Positions 19,156-27,854 of a DNA stretch of 64,000 nucleotides are shown here, one piece after another (the first letter of the stretch is position 1; each line of letters begins with the position of its first letter). The translations under genes were made by a program, and so were the position numbers. Under the pieces are notes generated by a model. The model did not search any database, was not told where the DNA came from, and worked only from the letters and a program-made list of their open reading frames with translations. Source of the stretch: Kurthia sibirica (GTDB lineage Bacteria > Bacillota > Bacilli > Bacillales_A > Planococcaceae); NCBI RefSeq assembly GCF_003143975.1, contig NZ_QFVR01000016.1:1-64000 (forward strand). Reading direction: 5' to 3'.

Positions 19156-19950
19156 TTACTCCGATTTAGACATGACAAAACGGAGTACTTCCTCCGTAAA
19201 CGCAAGTCCTGTCTTTTCTGAAAAATGTATATGGTCATGCTGTAAAAAGTCAGCTTGATCAATTGTGCCATGTGCCGGTACAAAGCTAAAATCCGCTTCA
19301 ATATTCATTTGGACATCCATCATTGAATCACCTGCAGCTATATGTACCGTATAGTTTTTTTCATTTTTTAAATATTGTACTGCGCGTTCCTTCGTCAAGA
19401 CAAGTGGTAAAATATAAAGTTTAGTATGATGCAAGATGACACGCCAACCCAAATCAGCAAATTGTCTAATGACATCATATAATACATCATGCTCTATTTT
19501 TTCGATATCGACCTTACAAACATAGAATAATTCATCAACTAATACAAAACTTGTAGTTTGCCAATTTGAAAAATCAAAATGTTGCAATACTATATCCTTT
19601 GATACTGCTGTTTGCGCAATTAAATCACGAATCGTATGCTGCCATTTTTCATCTATTTGACCATGTCGCAAAATCGTACCTCCATTTGAAGTAACTACGT
19701 TTTCCGCTTGTAATTGTACCATACCTTGTATGCGTTTATACTCTGCGACAGAGCGAGTCGTTACAGGAATGAAATGGAAATCACGATGAATTTGTTGCAA
19801 CAGCGTATACGTAGCAACTGACATATAACTTCTTGGTTGCTGCGATAAATTGGTCTCCACAATAAAACTGTCATCTACAATAGGATACATCGCCATCATA
19901 CGGCGAGAATAAATTAATGTTCGATCTAAATCTGATGTAAATAAAATCAT
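19156..19950 (-). CDS. HAD-superfamily phosphatase of the Ter operon
   Basis: A 264-residue HAD hydrolase. Motif I is SDLDRTLIYS (residues 5-14), with both aspartates in place. Motif II is PVTTRS around residue 58. The C-terminal acid motif is AAGDSMMDVQ (around residue 220), typical of HAD-IIB (Cof-like) phosphatases. Ter operons of the nucleotide-metabolism type regularly encode such a HAD next to phosphoribosyltransferases, where it may dephosphorylate a nucleotide-like intermediate (prediction). It overlaps the StiP-like gene by four bases. Confidence 0.88.
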   Translation of the reverse strand: MILFTSDLDRTLIYSRRMMAMYPIVDDSFIVETNLSQQPRSYMSVATYTLLQQIHRDFHFIPVTTRSVAEYKRIQGMVQLQAENVVTSNGGTILRHGQIDEKWQHTIRDLIAQTAVSKDIVLQHFDFSNWQTTSFVLVDELFYVCKVDIEKIEHDVLYDVIRQFADLGWRVILHHTKLYILPLVLTKERAVQYLKNEKNYTVHIAAGDSMMDVQMNIEADFSFVPAHGTIDQADFLQHDHIHFSEKTGLAFTEEVLRFVMSKSE

Positions 19951-21047
19951 GTCGTCACATCCTTAATCAGTCCACAACATGAATAGATCATGTCATCATT
20001 ATATTCTATTGGTATATTTTTTTCTTGTGCCAAATGATAAATATGCGATAAATCAATTGTCGCTTGACGATTCACTACTATTTTCCATGGTACTCGTCTC
20101 AGCAAAACCCTTGTTGTTTCACCAACACCGGGTTTTACAAATTCACTTTTACTAATACCATATTGCTGTTGTAGGATTGCTACATCTTTTGCACCCAACC
20201 AAGATAGCTCATGATTTTCTCGTAATACTATTTCTAATTGTTTTTCCACCTGTTTTTGTTGCACAGGGAAAAATTGTACAATGGCTGTAATGAATTCTTG
20301 AGATTCATCCATATGTTTTAAATGTTCATATGTTTTTGCACCATGGAAACCTGTTGTATCCATTAATTTTTCATTCAATAAAGTACGACTCACGAGTCCG
20401 GAAACCGTAGAGTTCAAACAAGCAGATGGTATGACTAAGTCTTGACGTGTACCAAAAATCGCTGCACAGTAACCTGGATCAGCCAAAACCGCTAAATCAG
20501 CACTTATATGATGATCAGTACGTTTATTATACTGTCTACAAGCCTGTATAAGTTCCTTACTAATTGCGCCTTTACCCGTCCAACCATCAACAAATTGAAT
20601 CGACTTACCCGGATTTTGCTGTGCAATATAATCAAGTGCTACTTCATCGATCCCTCTGCCACGTAATATTGATATGGTATAATGCGGCACATCCGCTTGA
20701 TAAGCAAACTGAATATATCTTTTTACCAAAATACCTATTGGTGTGCCTGCCCGTGCCAAACTAACGATCACCCATTCTTTATTTTGATGTTTTCGCCAAA
20801 TTTGTTCAGCTAAAACACCTGTATAAAGTGCCATCTTATCAGCATTTTCACGTAATAATGTATGGTAAATCTCCATATATTGCGCTGTTGGTTCCGATTC
20901 AATCGGTAACATCATGGAATAGTGAGTACCTGATTGAATCTTCTCTTCTCGCTCAATTGTAGATAATTTTTCAACTGGATTGACAACTTCTTGCAAAAGA
21001 AATTGTACATCATTGTCATCATAACTCCCTTTAACTGTTTGCCACAC
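19947..21047 (-). CDS. StiP-family protein (PRTase-like domain plus PELOTA domain)
   Basis: A 366-residue protein of the StiP/PF11202 family found only in Ter-type operons. The N-terminal two thirds contain VSLARAGTPIGILVKR and the characteristic VDGWTGKGAI. The C-terminal part (from about residue 275) matches the PELOTA_1 RNA-binding-like domain. The family has been labelled both cysteine protease-like and phosphoribosyltransferase-like; its activity is unproven. The start is GTG at 21047 after GGGGTG. It lies three bases from the PRTase_2 gene upstream and overlaps the HAD gene. Confidence 0.85.
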   Translation of the reverse strand: MWQTVKGSYDDNDVQFLLQEVVNPVEKLSTIEREEKIQSGTHYSMMLPIESEPTAQYMEIYHTLLRENADKMALYTGVLAEQIWRKHQNKEWVIVSLARAGTPIGILVKRYIQFAYQADVPHYTISILRGRGIDEVALDYIAQQNPGKSIQFVDGWTGKGAISKELIQACRQYNKRTDHHISADLAVLADPGYCAAIFGTRQDLVIPSACLNSTVSGLVSRTLLNEKLMDTTGFHGAKTYEHLKHMDESQEFITAIVQFFPVQQKQVEKQLEIVLRENHELSWLGAKDVAILQQQYGISKSEFVKPGVGETTRVLLRRVPWKIVVNRQATIDLSHIYHLAQEKNIPIEYNDDMIYSCCGLIKDVTT

Positions 21048-21050
21048 TAT

Positions 21051-22331
21051 CTACACCCCACTTAAAACAATGATCATTATTTTTGGTATATTCGTCATTG
21101 CTAATGCATTTTTTAATGATTGTAATGCTTGTATATCTTTTGCTCTCTCCACAAAAACGAAGGCCTGTTCGTACTTATACGTTGCTAAATTATATAAGTA
21201 ATTTTCTACACCGCTATTTTCTGGACTATCAAAACATAGTTTTTGCGTAATCGTATAAGGTGCTTTTTCCACATGGATTGGACTGCGTGTTGTTGCATGA
21301 AAATACACATCATCACCTAGTTCTGCAGCAATTTGCATCGGAATATACATGAATTCACCCGTCCCAATCACAACTGTTTTACCATTCGTACAATGCTCTT
21401 TTAACTCCGTAGCGAGTTGTTTAATTGCTTCATGATTATAATCTTCTGCAGCCATCATAAAACGCCCTGTTTGCTGCAAATAATCAGCATTATTTTGCTG
21501 CTGTCCTTCATCAATTGAGCACCCTGCAATCGTAGGTAGTACTGTCTTGACAGGCAAATGTGAAATAATTGGCACTATTTCTGTTGGTAGCTCTGCCGCT
21601 TCAACTAACAGTGGCTCACCTATACACTCGAATTGGCCCTTGACGATTGAGTGAAATTCAATGGGACCTAGGCTTTTAAGACGTGCTTCATTTTCTTGTG
21701 ATAACCAATTTAAGATAGATAGAACAGCATAGTTTTTCACAGTAGGAAATGCTTCTTTTAATATACCAATAATATTGTACAATGTTTTACCCGTTGAAAT
21801 TTCATCGTCAATTAAGACAATCCGCTCGAATGGCTGCTGCGAATCACCATATAACCGGTGGCTTGTCGCATGGGAATGCTCTTCTTCAAACGTTAGAATT
21901 TCCACTTGGCTGATGAGTTGTTCACGTGTTGTATGCACATAGTACGCGTTATTACTAAAATGACTAAATGTCGCATGACCTAACGCTGTAGCTGTTTCGG
22001 CAAAACCAATAAAAAGAGTTGGTACTGCTGCTTCAATTTGATGGAGTTTTTTCAATGCGTTATTTGGTTCTGTTACACCCTTCATACCATCGACTGCTGT
22101 TTGCATTTGTTGTAGATCATCTGCCAACAACATAGCCAACAAACGCCCTGTTAGCTGTGGTACAGCGGCTTTAACAGCCAAGTGTTTACCCAAAACTGTA
22201 CTGACAAATAAAAATTTTCTTTTTTTATTAATACGCGTTGCCATTAAAAAAAGTTCCTCTTCAGCGAATTGAAATTTATTTTCTGTAAATTGTGTTTTGA
22301 TATAATAATTTTCGACTATTTTTGTTGTCAT
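21051..22331 (-). CDS. Phosphoribosyltransferase with TRSP domain (Ter operon)
   Basis: A 426-residue protein. The PRPP-binding signature IVLIDDEISTGKTLYNI (around residues 166-182) marks a type I phosphoribosyltransferase. The C-terminal TRSP domain carries its namesake motif in ATTRSPIHVEK (around residue 347), with an IGTGEFMY motif upstream. This PRTase_2 + TRSP layout is typical of the predicted nucleoside-biosynthesis module of Ter operons; substrate and product are unknown. It starts inside the end of the lyase gene (ATGA overlap), so the two are translationally coupled. Confidence 0.9.
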   Translation of the reverse strand: MTTKIVENYYIKTQFTENKFQFAEEELFLMATRINKKRKFLFVSTVLGKHLAVKAAVPQLTGRLLAMLLADDLQQMQTAVDGMKGVTEPNNALKKLHQIEAAVPTLFIGFAETATALGHATFSHFSNNAYYVHTTREQLISQVEILTFEEEHSHATSHRLYGDSQQPFERIVLIDDEISTGKTLYNIIGILKEAFPTVKNYAVLSILNWLSQENEARLKSLGPIEFHSIVKGQFECIGEPLLVEAAELPTEIVPIISHLPVKTVLPTIAGCSIDEGQQQNNADYLQQTGRFMMAAEDYNHEAIKQLATELKEHCTNGKTVVIGTGEFMYIPMQIAAELGDDVYFHATTRSPIHVEKAPYTITQKLCFDSPENSGVENYLYNLATYKYEQAFVFVERAKDIQALQSLKNALAMTNIPKIMIIVLSGV

Positions 22332-23404
22332 AATATATTACCCTCATTTTGTTGTAGAAGCATTTTGTAATCTACATCTTTATTTAAAACGCCAAATATT
22401 TCAGCACGTTGAATAATACGTCTCGCCCAATAAAGATGTGGTTTCATCTCATTCATTTTATTATTGTAGCTACTTTTTTCAACGCCTTGATTTTCTTTTT
22501 CATAAATAGATGATGCATCCATATATTCTTCATGTGTCACGCAATGCAATGCTTGTACAACATCAATATGGCTTGGATGAATAACTGTTTTACCTACGAT
22601 ACCATTTTCAATATTCTGCTGAATTTCTCGTATAAAAGTGTCCATTGCTGGCATCGTATTAAAATATTCATATACTGGACCAGCTATAACATAATGATTT
22701 TCTTTACGCTGAAACATATTCAAAATATCCGCGATAACATCATTTAATAATGCAATTTCGTGTACTGTAGTTGATGATTTTCTTCGAATACCATAGAGTC
22801 CACTAAAATCTGTTGCACCGATTCTTAGCATCAAAATCATACTCTTATAATTTTTTAGTATATCGTTAATTTTCATCAACGATTCCAGGCGACTTTCCTT
22901 ATACATAATTACAGTAGATTCTAAAATGGGCATAGCATAGAGGTTCAATTGATATTGACTATTAATTTGTTGCAATGTTTCACAAAAATCAAAGGCATTG
23001 CTGGCATCAAATTTTGGCATAACGACTCCAGTTAACACAACTAACTCATTATGTAATTGATCGCTAATACGCTGCAATTGTTCCGCATTTCTTACGCGTA
23101 CAAACAATAGAGGCATCTCCTCATGGTTGGTAATTTCCTGATGGAGTCGTTGAATTAATCGAATGAATTGCTCTTCACACACTTCAATTACATCATCAGA
23201 AATGGCATCCTCTAAGTCGATAACAATCGACCGTAGATTCGCATATTTTTTTGCGACTAGCAGATCAAATATACCTGATTTATCTGCTGGCATATACAGT
23301 GTTGCTCCTAATGCATATGCTAGATTATGCTTAGCTGTTACCTTGCTAAATTCTGTTGGTTGTTTATAAAATAGCGACGATGAGAGTCCACTAAAATACT
23401 TCAT
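22328..23404 (-). CDS. HpcH/HpaI aldolase or citrate-lyase-like protein (C-C bond lyase of Ter operon)
   Basis: A 358-residue TIM-barrel protein of the CitE/HpcH superfamily, in the variant seen in Ter operons. Visible motifs are ATLYMPADKSG (around residue 35), the acidic IVIDLEDAI (around residue 57), LFVRVRN, and IGATDFSGLYG (around residue 195), which holds the metal-site Asp in CitE-like lyases. Its true substrate is unknown. It is the first gene after the terminator downstream of terC, with its own GAAAGAAGG ribosome site. Confidence 0.85.
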   Translation of the reverse strand: MKYFSGLSSSLFYKQPTEFSKVTAKHNLAYALGATLYMPADKSGIFDLLVAKKYANLRSIVIDLEDAISDDVIEVCEEQFIRLIQRLHQEITNHEEMPLLFVRVRNAEQLQRISDQLHNELVVLTGVVMPKFDASNAFDFCETLQQINSQYQLNLYAMPILESTVIMYKESRLESLMKINDILKNYKSMILMLRIGATDFSGLYGIRRKSSTTVHEIALLNDVIADILNMFQRKENHYVIAGPVYEYFNTMPAMDTFIREIQQNIENGIVGKTVIHPSHIDVVQALHCVTHEEYMDASSIYEKENQGVEKSSYNNKMNEMKPHLYWARRIIQRAEIFGVLNKDVDYKMLLQQNEGNIL

Positions 23405-23466
23405 TAATGATTGCCTTCTTTCAACTTGCTATGAATGAGCCAAGTATAAATATAAAATAAGGTGTT

Positions 23467-23509
23467 AAAAAAGGCACTTTAACAGTCATATTAGGACAAT
23501 TAAAGTGCC
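23467..23509 (-). terminator. Terminator between terC and the lyase gene
   Basis: A 10-bp stem, GGCACTTTAA (23473-23482) with TTAAAGTGCC (23500-23509), has an A tract at 23467-23472, giving a T run on the minus strand. It splits the Ter operon into terD-terD-terD-terC and a downstream six-gene module. Confidence 0.8.
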
Positions 23510-23514
23510 ATATC

Positions 23515-24267
23515 TTATATAGTTTTTTCTTTATTTTTGTTCCTATAATGCACGACGAACGTTGCACCAAAAGCAATAATGAGAATAGCGAAGAACAGTA
23601 AATGCGATATTTCGATACCAAAAACGCCTAAAAGCATTTTAATAGCAATAATCGCGATTAAAATAAATGCAGTTGTTTCTAATTCGGGTACGCGCTCAAT
23701 CAAAGTTAGAAAGACACCAGCGATTGTCCGCATCATGATAATTCCTAAGATACCACCAAGAAGTAGCACCCAGACCTGATCTGAAATGGCAAAAGCAGCT
23801 AAAATTGAATCGACTGAAAATGCGATATCCATTAATTCTACCGAAATAACCGTTGCCCAAAACGTTCCAAATATAGCAACTAGTACACCTTTATTTTTAA
23901 ATTCTTTTGCTTCTTCTTCTTCTTGACCTCTATTTTTGAAATGTGAATAAACAATCCAACCTAAATAGAGTGCACCTAGTACTTTGATAAACCAAAACTT
24001 AACGAGGTATACACCTATTCCAATAAAAATGAAACGGAAGAAGTACGCGCCAAACATACCATAAAGTAATGCTTTTTTTCGTTGTTTTTCTGGAAGATGC
24101 TTTACTAAAACAGCTAATACCAATGCATTATCTGCAGATAAAAGACCTTCCATAACCACGAGCGAGCCGATTAATCCCCAAGCTACAGGATCCGTTAACA
24201 CTTCTCCCCACATTTCCCAGTTAAAGAATTGCGCATACGTGGACAAAATTGATTGAATTATTTCCAC
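23515..24267 (-). CDS. TerC family membrane protein
   Basis: A 250-residue integral membrane protein with about seven hydrophobic segments. TerC signatures are EGLLSADNALVLAVLV (around residues 40-55) and ELMDIAFSVDSILAAFA (around residue 143), whose acidic residues lie in the membrane and are thought to bind metal. A cytoplasmic acidic loop, GQEEEEAKEFKNKG, lies between. B. subtilis YceF is the operon counterpart; TerC proteins are implicated in Mn2+ export and in Ter complexes. It follows the third terD gene by 25 bases. Confidence 0.95.
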   Translation of the reverse strand: MEIIQSILSTYAQFFNWEMWGEVLTDPVAWGLIGSLVVMEGLLSADNALVLAVLVKHLPEKQRKKALLYGMFGAYFFRFIFIGIGVYLVKFWFIKVLGALYLGWIVYSHFKNRGQEEEEAKEFKNKGVLVAIFGTFWATVISVELMDIAFSVDSILAAFAISDQVWVLLLGGILGIIMMRTIAGVFLTLIERVPELETTAFILIAIIAIKMLLGVFGIEISHLLFFAILIIAFGATFVVHYRNKNKEKTI

Positions 24268-24292
24268 AAGTTATCCTCCATTGTCATGCTTT

Positions 24293-24871
24293 TTAAGCTT
24301 CTAAACCATAAGCATTAACGAGTGCACCTAAGCCGCCTTGATAACCTGAACCAACTGCAGCAAATTTCCAAGTATCATTATGACGGTATAGCTCACAAAA
24401 TACAACGGCGGTTTCAATTGAGAAGTCCTCACCTAAATCGTAGCGTAATACTTCAGTGTTTGTAACATCGTTTACTAATCGTACATAGGCATTTGACACT
24501 TGCCCGAAGTTTTGTAAACGTTCATCCGCAGCGTGGATCGTAACTGTAACTGCAATTTTATCGATTGAAGGACTAACTTTCGATAAATCAACGAGAATTT
24601 TTTCATCATCACCATCGCCAGCACCTGTGCGGTTATCACCTTCGTGAGTTACCGAGCCATCCGTACTCACTAAATTATTGTAAAAGATGAAATCTAAGTC
24701 ATTTTGACAAACGCCATTTTTATCTAGTAAAAATACAGAGGCATCTAAATCGAAATCTGTGCCGCCATCAAATTGCTTAACATCCCAACCAAGACCGATT
24801 CCAATATTATTTAAACCAGGATCTTCTTTATTCAAATCAATTCTTTGACCTTTGCTTAATTGAATTGCCAT
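24293..24871 (-). CDS. TerD family protein (paralog 3)
   Basis: A 192-residue Ca2+-binding beta-sandwich protein of the TerD family. Family motifs are GLGWD (residues 27-31), DFDLDASVFLLD (about 39-50), GDNRTGAGDGDDE (about 78-90), and the tail YQGGLGALVNAYG. TerD proteins act in tellurite/stress resistance with TerC; the mechanism is unknown. Closely similar to the neighbouring copy at 24903, so it is a local duplicate. Confidence 0.95.
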   Translation of the reverse strand: MAIQLSKGQRIDLNKEDPGLNNIGIGLGWDVKQFDGGTDFDLDASVFLLDKNGVCQNDLDFIFYNNLVSTDGSVTHEGDNRTGAGDGDDEKILVDLSKVSPSIDKIAVTVTIHAADERLQNFGQVSNAYVRLVNDVTNTEVLRYDLGEDFSIETAVVFCELYRHNDTWKFAAVGSGYQGGLGALVNAYGLEA

Positions 24872-24902
24872 TGATATTACCTCTTTTCAATAATGAATTA
24901 AA

Positions 24903-25484
24903 TTAACCTAATTGAATTCCGTAATCCACACAAAGTGCTTCTAATCCACCTTGGTAGCCGGCTCCGACTGCATTAAATTTCCACTCTGTTCCATGACGGT
25001 ATAATTCTCCAACAACTACCGCTGTCTCAATTGAGAAATCTTCGCCTAAATCAAAGCGCATTAATTCGGTATTTGACGATGCATCTACTACGCGAATAAA
25101 AGCATTTGATACCATACCAAAGTTTTGATTGCGTGCTTGTGCGTCATGAATTGTTACTGTGAAAGCAATTTTAGCAACATTAGCAGGGACATTATTTAAT
25201 GCCACTTTTACTGTTTCGTCATCGCCTTCACCATCACCTGTTAAATTATCGCCTGAGTGTTCTACCGCTCCAGCTCCACCTATTGGATTATTATAAAAGA
25301 TAAAGTCAGTTTGTTCATTTACTTTACCGCTTTCACCTAATAAGAAAATTGATGCGTCTAAATCAAAGCTTTGGCTACCATCGTATTTATTTGTATCCCA
25401 ACCAAGTCCAACAACTACATTTGTTAATCCCGGGTTAGATTTTGTTAAATCAACTTTTTGACCTTTTTGTAATGAAACTACCAT
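24903..25484 (-). CDS. TerD family protein (paralog 2)
   Basis: A 193-residue TerD/TerE-like protein. GLGWDTNKYDG, FDLDASIFLL and GDNLTGDGEGDDE mark the two calcium sites, and GELYRHGTEWKF and the end YQGGLEALC are family hallmarks. It corresponds to B. subtilis YceD/YceE-type proteins. It is the second gene of the operon, 20 bases after paralog 1, with its own ribosome site. Confidence 0.95.
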   Translation of the reverse strand: MVVSLQKGQKVDLTKSNPGLTNVVVGLGWDTNKYDGSQSFDLDASIFLLGESGKVNEQTDFIFYNNPIGGAGAVEHSGDNLTGDGEGDDETVKVALNNVPANVAKIAFTVTIHDAQARNQNFGMVSNAFIRVVDASSNTELMRFDLGEDFSIETAVVVGELYRHGTEWKFNAVGAGYQGGLEALCVDYGIQLG

Positions 25485-25504
25485 CGTATATTCCGCTCCC
25501 TTGA

Positions 25505-26116
25505 CTAGCTATATTTTTTAACAATATCTCCAAGTTTACCATCTGTTGTACCTTCACCTAGTGCAGCAAATTTCCACTCCGCACCATGACGATATAATTC
25601 ACCAACAACCAATGTCATTTTACCTGTATAATCATCTGTTAAATTGTAGCGAATTAACTCTTTATTACCATCTAAAATACGAATATATGCATTTTTAATC
25701 ATACCAAAATGTTGATTACGACCTATTGCATCATAAATATTAACGACAAATACTAATTTATTGTAATTTTGAGGAATGCTGTTTAGAGTTAAGTGAATTT
25801 GTTCATCATCGCCATCACCTTCACCCGTAACATTGTCACCAGAATGTGAAATAGAACCATTGTCATTTTTTAAATTCCCAAAATAAATAACATCTTTATT
25901 ATTGCGAATACGGTCATCATCTAGTAAAAGAACTGAGGCATCACAATCGACATTTGCCGCTTTGCTTGCACCACCACCGAACATACCACCAAACATACCT
26001 TTTTTCTTCTGTTGTTCTTCAGCTGGATCCCAACCTAAACCGATTTGAATATTATTGAGACCCGCGTTACCTTTAGTTAAATCAACTCTTTGACCTTTTA
26101 CTAAGCTTATTCCCAT
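25505..26116 (-). CDS. TerD family protein with Gly/Met-rich insert (paralog 1)
   Basis: A 203-residue TerD-like protein, first gene of the operon. The usual GLGWD is followed by an insert that includes KKKGMFGGMFGGGASK (about residues 37-52), ahead of the CDASVLLLDDD calcium-site strand. The second site GDNVTGEGDGDDE (around residue 98) is intact. The tail is divergent from the other two copies (GEGTTDGKLGDIVKKYS). AGGAGG precedes the ATG. B. subtilis YceC is a plausible counterpart. Confidence 0.92.
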   Translation of the reverse strand: MGISLVKGQRVDLTKGNAGLNNIQIGLGWDPAEEQQKKKGMFGGMFGGGASKAANVDCDASVLLLDDDRIRNNKDVIYFGNLKNDNGSISHSGDNVTGEGDGDDEQIHLTLNSIPQNYNKLVFVVNIYDAIGRNQHFGMIKNAYIRILDGNKELIRYNLTDDYTGKMTLVVGELYRHGAEWKFAALGEGTTDGKLGDIVKKYS

Positions 26117-26163
26117 TTTTCATTCCTCCTACGATTCAAAAAAATCTACTGTTAGAACAGTCA

Positions 26164-26204
26164 TATTATACCAAAAATTACGGATAATATAAAATAACTA
26201 TTCA
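26164..26204 (-). promoter_or_regulatory. Candidate promoters of the Ter operon
   Basis: On the minus strand TGAATA (26199-26204) is separated by 16 bases from CGTA (26179-26182), close to the ECF sigma pattern TGAAAC-N16-CGTA. The yce operon of B. subtilis is known to respond to several ECF sigma factors and sigma-B. A TATAAT at 26164-26169 could be a sigma-A -10 with a weak -35. Both are pattern matches only. Confidence 0.4.
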
Positions 26205-26547
26205 TATATATTTTAATGTCCTACTTATTCCATTATACATTAGATGTTTCTTTGAAAGACATTAATATACTACTAAAATCAAAAAACGAGTAGACAGTTG
26301 TGGCGTTTTTTTTACGCTCCTACTAAAAAAATCATTCAATTGAAGATTACTAATTTACTTTTTATAATCATTATAGTTCAACTATACTCCCTAGGACGCT
26401 TCCTCCATTCCTCTGGTTCCATAAATAAATCACAGATCGCCCCAACTAACCTCAAAAAAGACCAAATCCTTCAATTTCATACGATTTAGTATCGCGAATG
26501 TTGACCTGATTGTTCTTTTAAAGTAAATATTTTAACTTATACAGGTG

Positions 26548-26840
26548 TTACTTACCGGTTAGCTCGATTTACTTGCCGCTTAGCTCGATTTACTTGCCGC
26601 TTAGCTCGATTTACTTACCGCTTGCAACGATTTACTTACCGCTTGCAACGATTTACTTACCGGTTAGCTCGATTTACTTGCCGCTTAGCTCGATTTACTT
26701 GCCGCTTAGCTCGATTTACTTGCCGCTTAGCTCGATTTACTTGCCGCTTAGCTCGATTTACTTGCCGCTTAGCTCGATTTACTTGCCGCTTAGCTCGATT
26801 TACTTACCGCTTGCAACGATTTACTTACCACTTGATCAAC
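26548..26840 (+). repeat. 21-bp tandem repeat array B (14 units)
   Basis: TTACTT starts at 26548 and recurs every 21 bases to 26821, giving 14 copies. Two unit types alternate in blocks: TTACTTGCCGCTTAGCTCGA (+T) and TTACTTACCGCTTGCAACGA (+T). Because 21 is a multiple of three, several frames stay open across the array (heptapeptides such as LPLSSIY on plus, AKRQVNR on minus), but no ribosome site supports a gene. It lies upstream of the Ter operon, as array A lies downstream. The rest of 26205-26547 is featureless to me. Confidence 0.95.
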
Positions 26841-26912
26841 AAGGGTGGATTACTCCCTTATATGCAGAAAATTACTCGTTATTACTTAGCTTGTGATATT
26901 GTCAAAAACAAA

Positions 26913-26952
26913 AAACCAGCCTTCCCAGGGGGATACCTGGAAGGCTGGTTTT
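26913..26952 (-). terminator. qox operon terminator
   Basis: A stem of about 13 bp, AAACCAGCCTTCC / GGAAGGCTGGTTT, extended by CAGG/CCTG, has an A-rich low side that gives the T run on the minus strand after qoxD. Confidence 0.9.
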
Positions 26953-26968
26953 AGTGTTTTTATAGGAA

Positions 26969-27253
26969 TTAGTATCCCCAGATCATTGCTAATAGAGAAC
27001 CAAACACTGTTAGTAAACCAACTACTACAGCGTAGATTGTCGAAATATACAATGCTTTTTTGTCAGCTGTTTCACCAATATGCATGAATAATACAAGTTG
27101 AAGTGACGCTTGAGCAAGAGCCGTTATCCAAAGGATAACTAAGCCGCCGATTAATGAAATATCATCAATCCAAATAACTGATAATGCTGCAAATGTTAAA
27201 ATGATTGAACCAATAAAGCCCAATACATGTTCTTTTGGAAATAATTCTGCCAT
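26969..27253 (-). CDS. qoxD: Cytochrome aa3 quinol oxidase subunit IV
   Basis: A 94-residue membrane protein with three hydrophobic helices (about 10-30, 35-57, 68-92). FMHIGE in the second loop is typical of the CyoD/QoxD/CtaF family. It stabilises the oxidase during assembly. Last gene of qoxABCD, one base after qoxC. Confidence 0.95.
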   Translation of the reverse strand: MAELFPKEHVLGFIGSIILTFAALSVIWIDDISLIGGLVILWITALAQASLQLVLFMHIGETADKKALYISTIYAVVVGLLTVFGSLLAMIWGY

Positions 27254-27254
27254 T

Positions 27255-27854
27255 TTACATCATTCCTTTCAAGTAGATAAAGCTGAATAGGAAGATCCAA
27301 ACAACATCAAGGAAATGCCAGTATAAAGAGAAGATAAACGCTTTATTAGCTGTACGAGCATTGATGCCGTGACGAACAACTTGAATAATAATAGCTGTTC
27401 CCCATAGTAAACCGAAGGATACATGGGCACCATGCGTTCCTAGCAATGTGAATAGACTTGATGTGAATGCACTTGTTTGGATAGTTGCACCTTCATGAAT
27501 GAAGTGTAAGAACTCATCCACTTCAGTTGCAACGAATCCTGCACCTAAAAGTAATGTGATGACATAAAAGAATATCATTGGTTTAACGCGGCCTAAACGC
27601 ATGGCGTGAACACCTAAACCAATGGTGAAACTAGATGTTAATAGTAGGAATGTTTCGATTAATAACGGTTTTAATTCGAAAAGATCTGCACCGATTGGGC
27701 CTGAACCTGTACGGTCTACTAATACGAAATACACTGTAAATAGTGTAGCGAATAATACGATTTCGGCGCCTAAGAATACCCAGAAACCGAAGATTTTCAA
27801 ATCGTTTTCTTCAGTGCTGTATTCTAAAGGTACTGAGTTATTGTGTTTTGACAT
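27255..27854 (-). CDS. qoxC: Cytochrome aa3 quinol oxidase subunit III
   Basis: A 199-residue protein with five transmembrane helices. FGFWVFLGAEIVLFATLF (residues 22-39) and GTHGAHVSFGLLWG (about 138-151) are the usual subunit III motifs, and YWHFLDVVWIFLF closes the protein. It forms part of the proton-pumping menaquinol oxidase in the cytoplasmic membrane. Start and stop overlap qoxB by one base. Confidence 0.97.
   Translation of the reverse strand: MSKHNNSVPLEYSTEENDLKIFGFWVFLGAEIVLFATLFTVYFVLVDRTGSGPIGADLFELKPLLIETFLLLTSSFTIGLGVHAMRLGRVKPMIFFYVITLLLGAGFVATEVDEFLHFIHEGATIQTSAFTSSLFTLLGTHGAHVSFGLLWGTAIIIQVVRHGINARTANKAFIFSLYWHFLDVVWIFLFSFIYLKGMM

Noticed and set aside
26573-26954. Two overlapping open frames encoding heptapeptide repeats (LPLSSIY and CRLARFT types)
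   Set aside because: They arise only because the 21-bp repeat is a multiple of three and lacks stops; there is no ribosome site, and the same happens in other frames.
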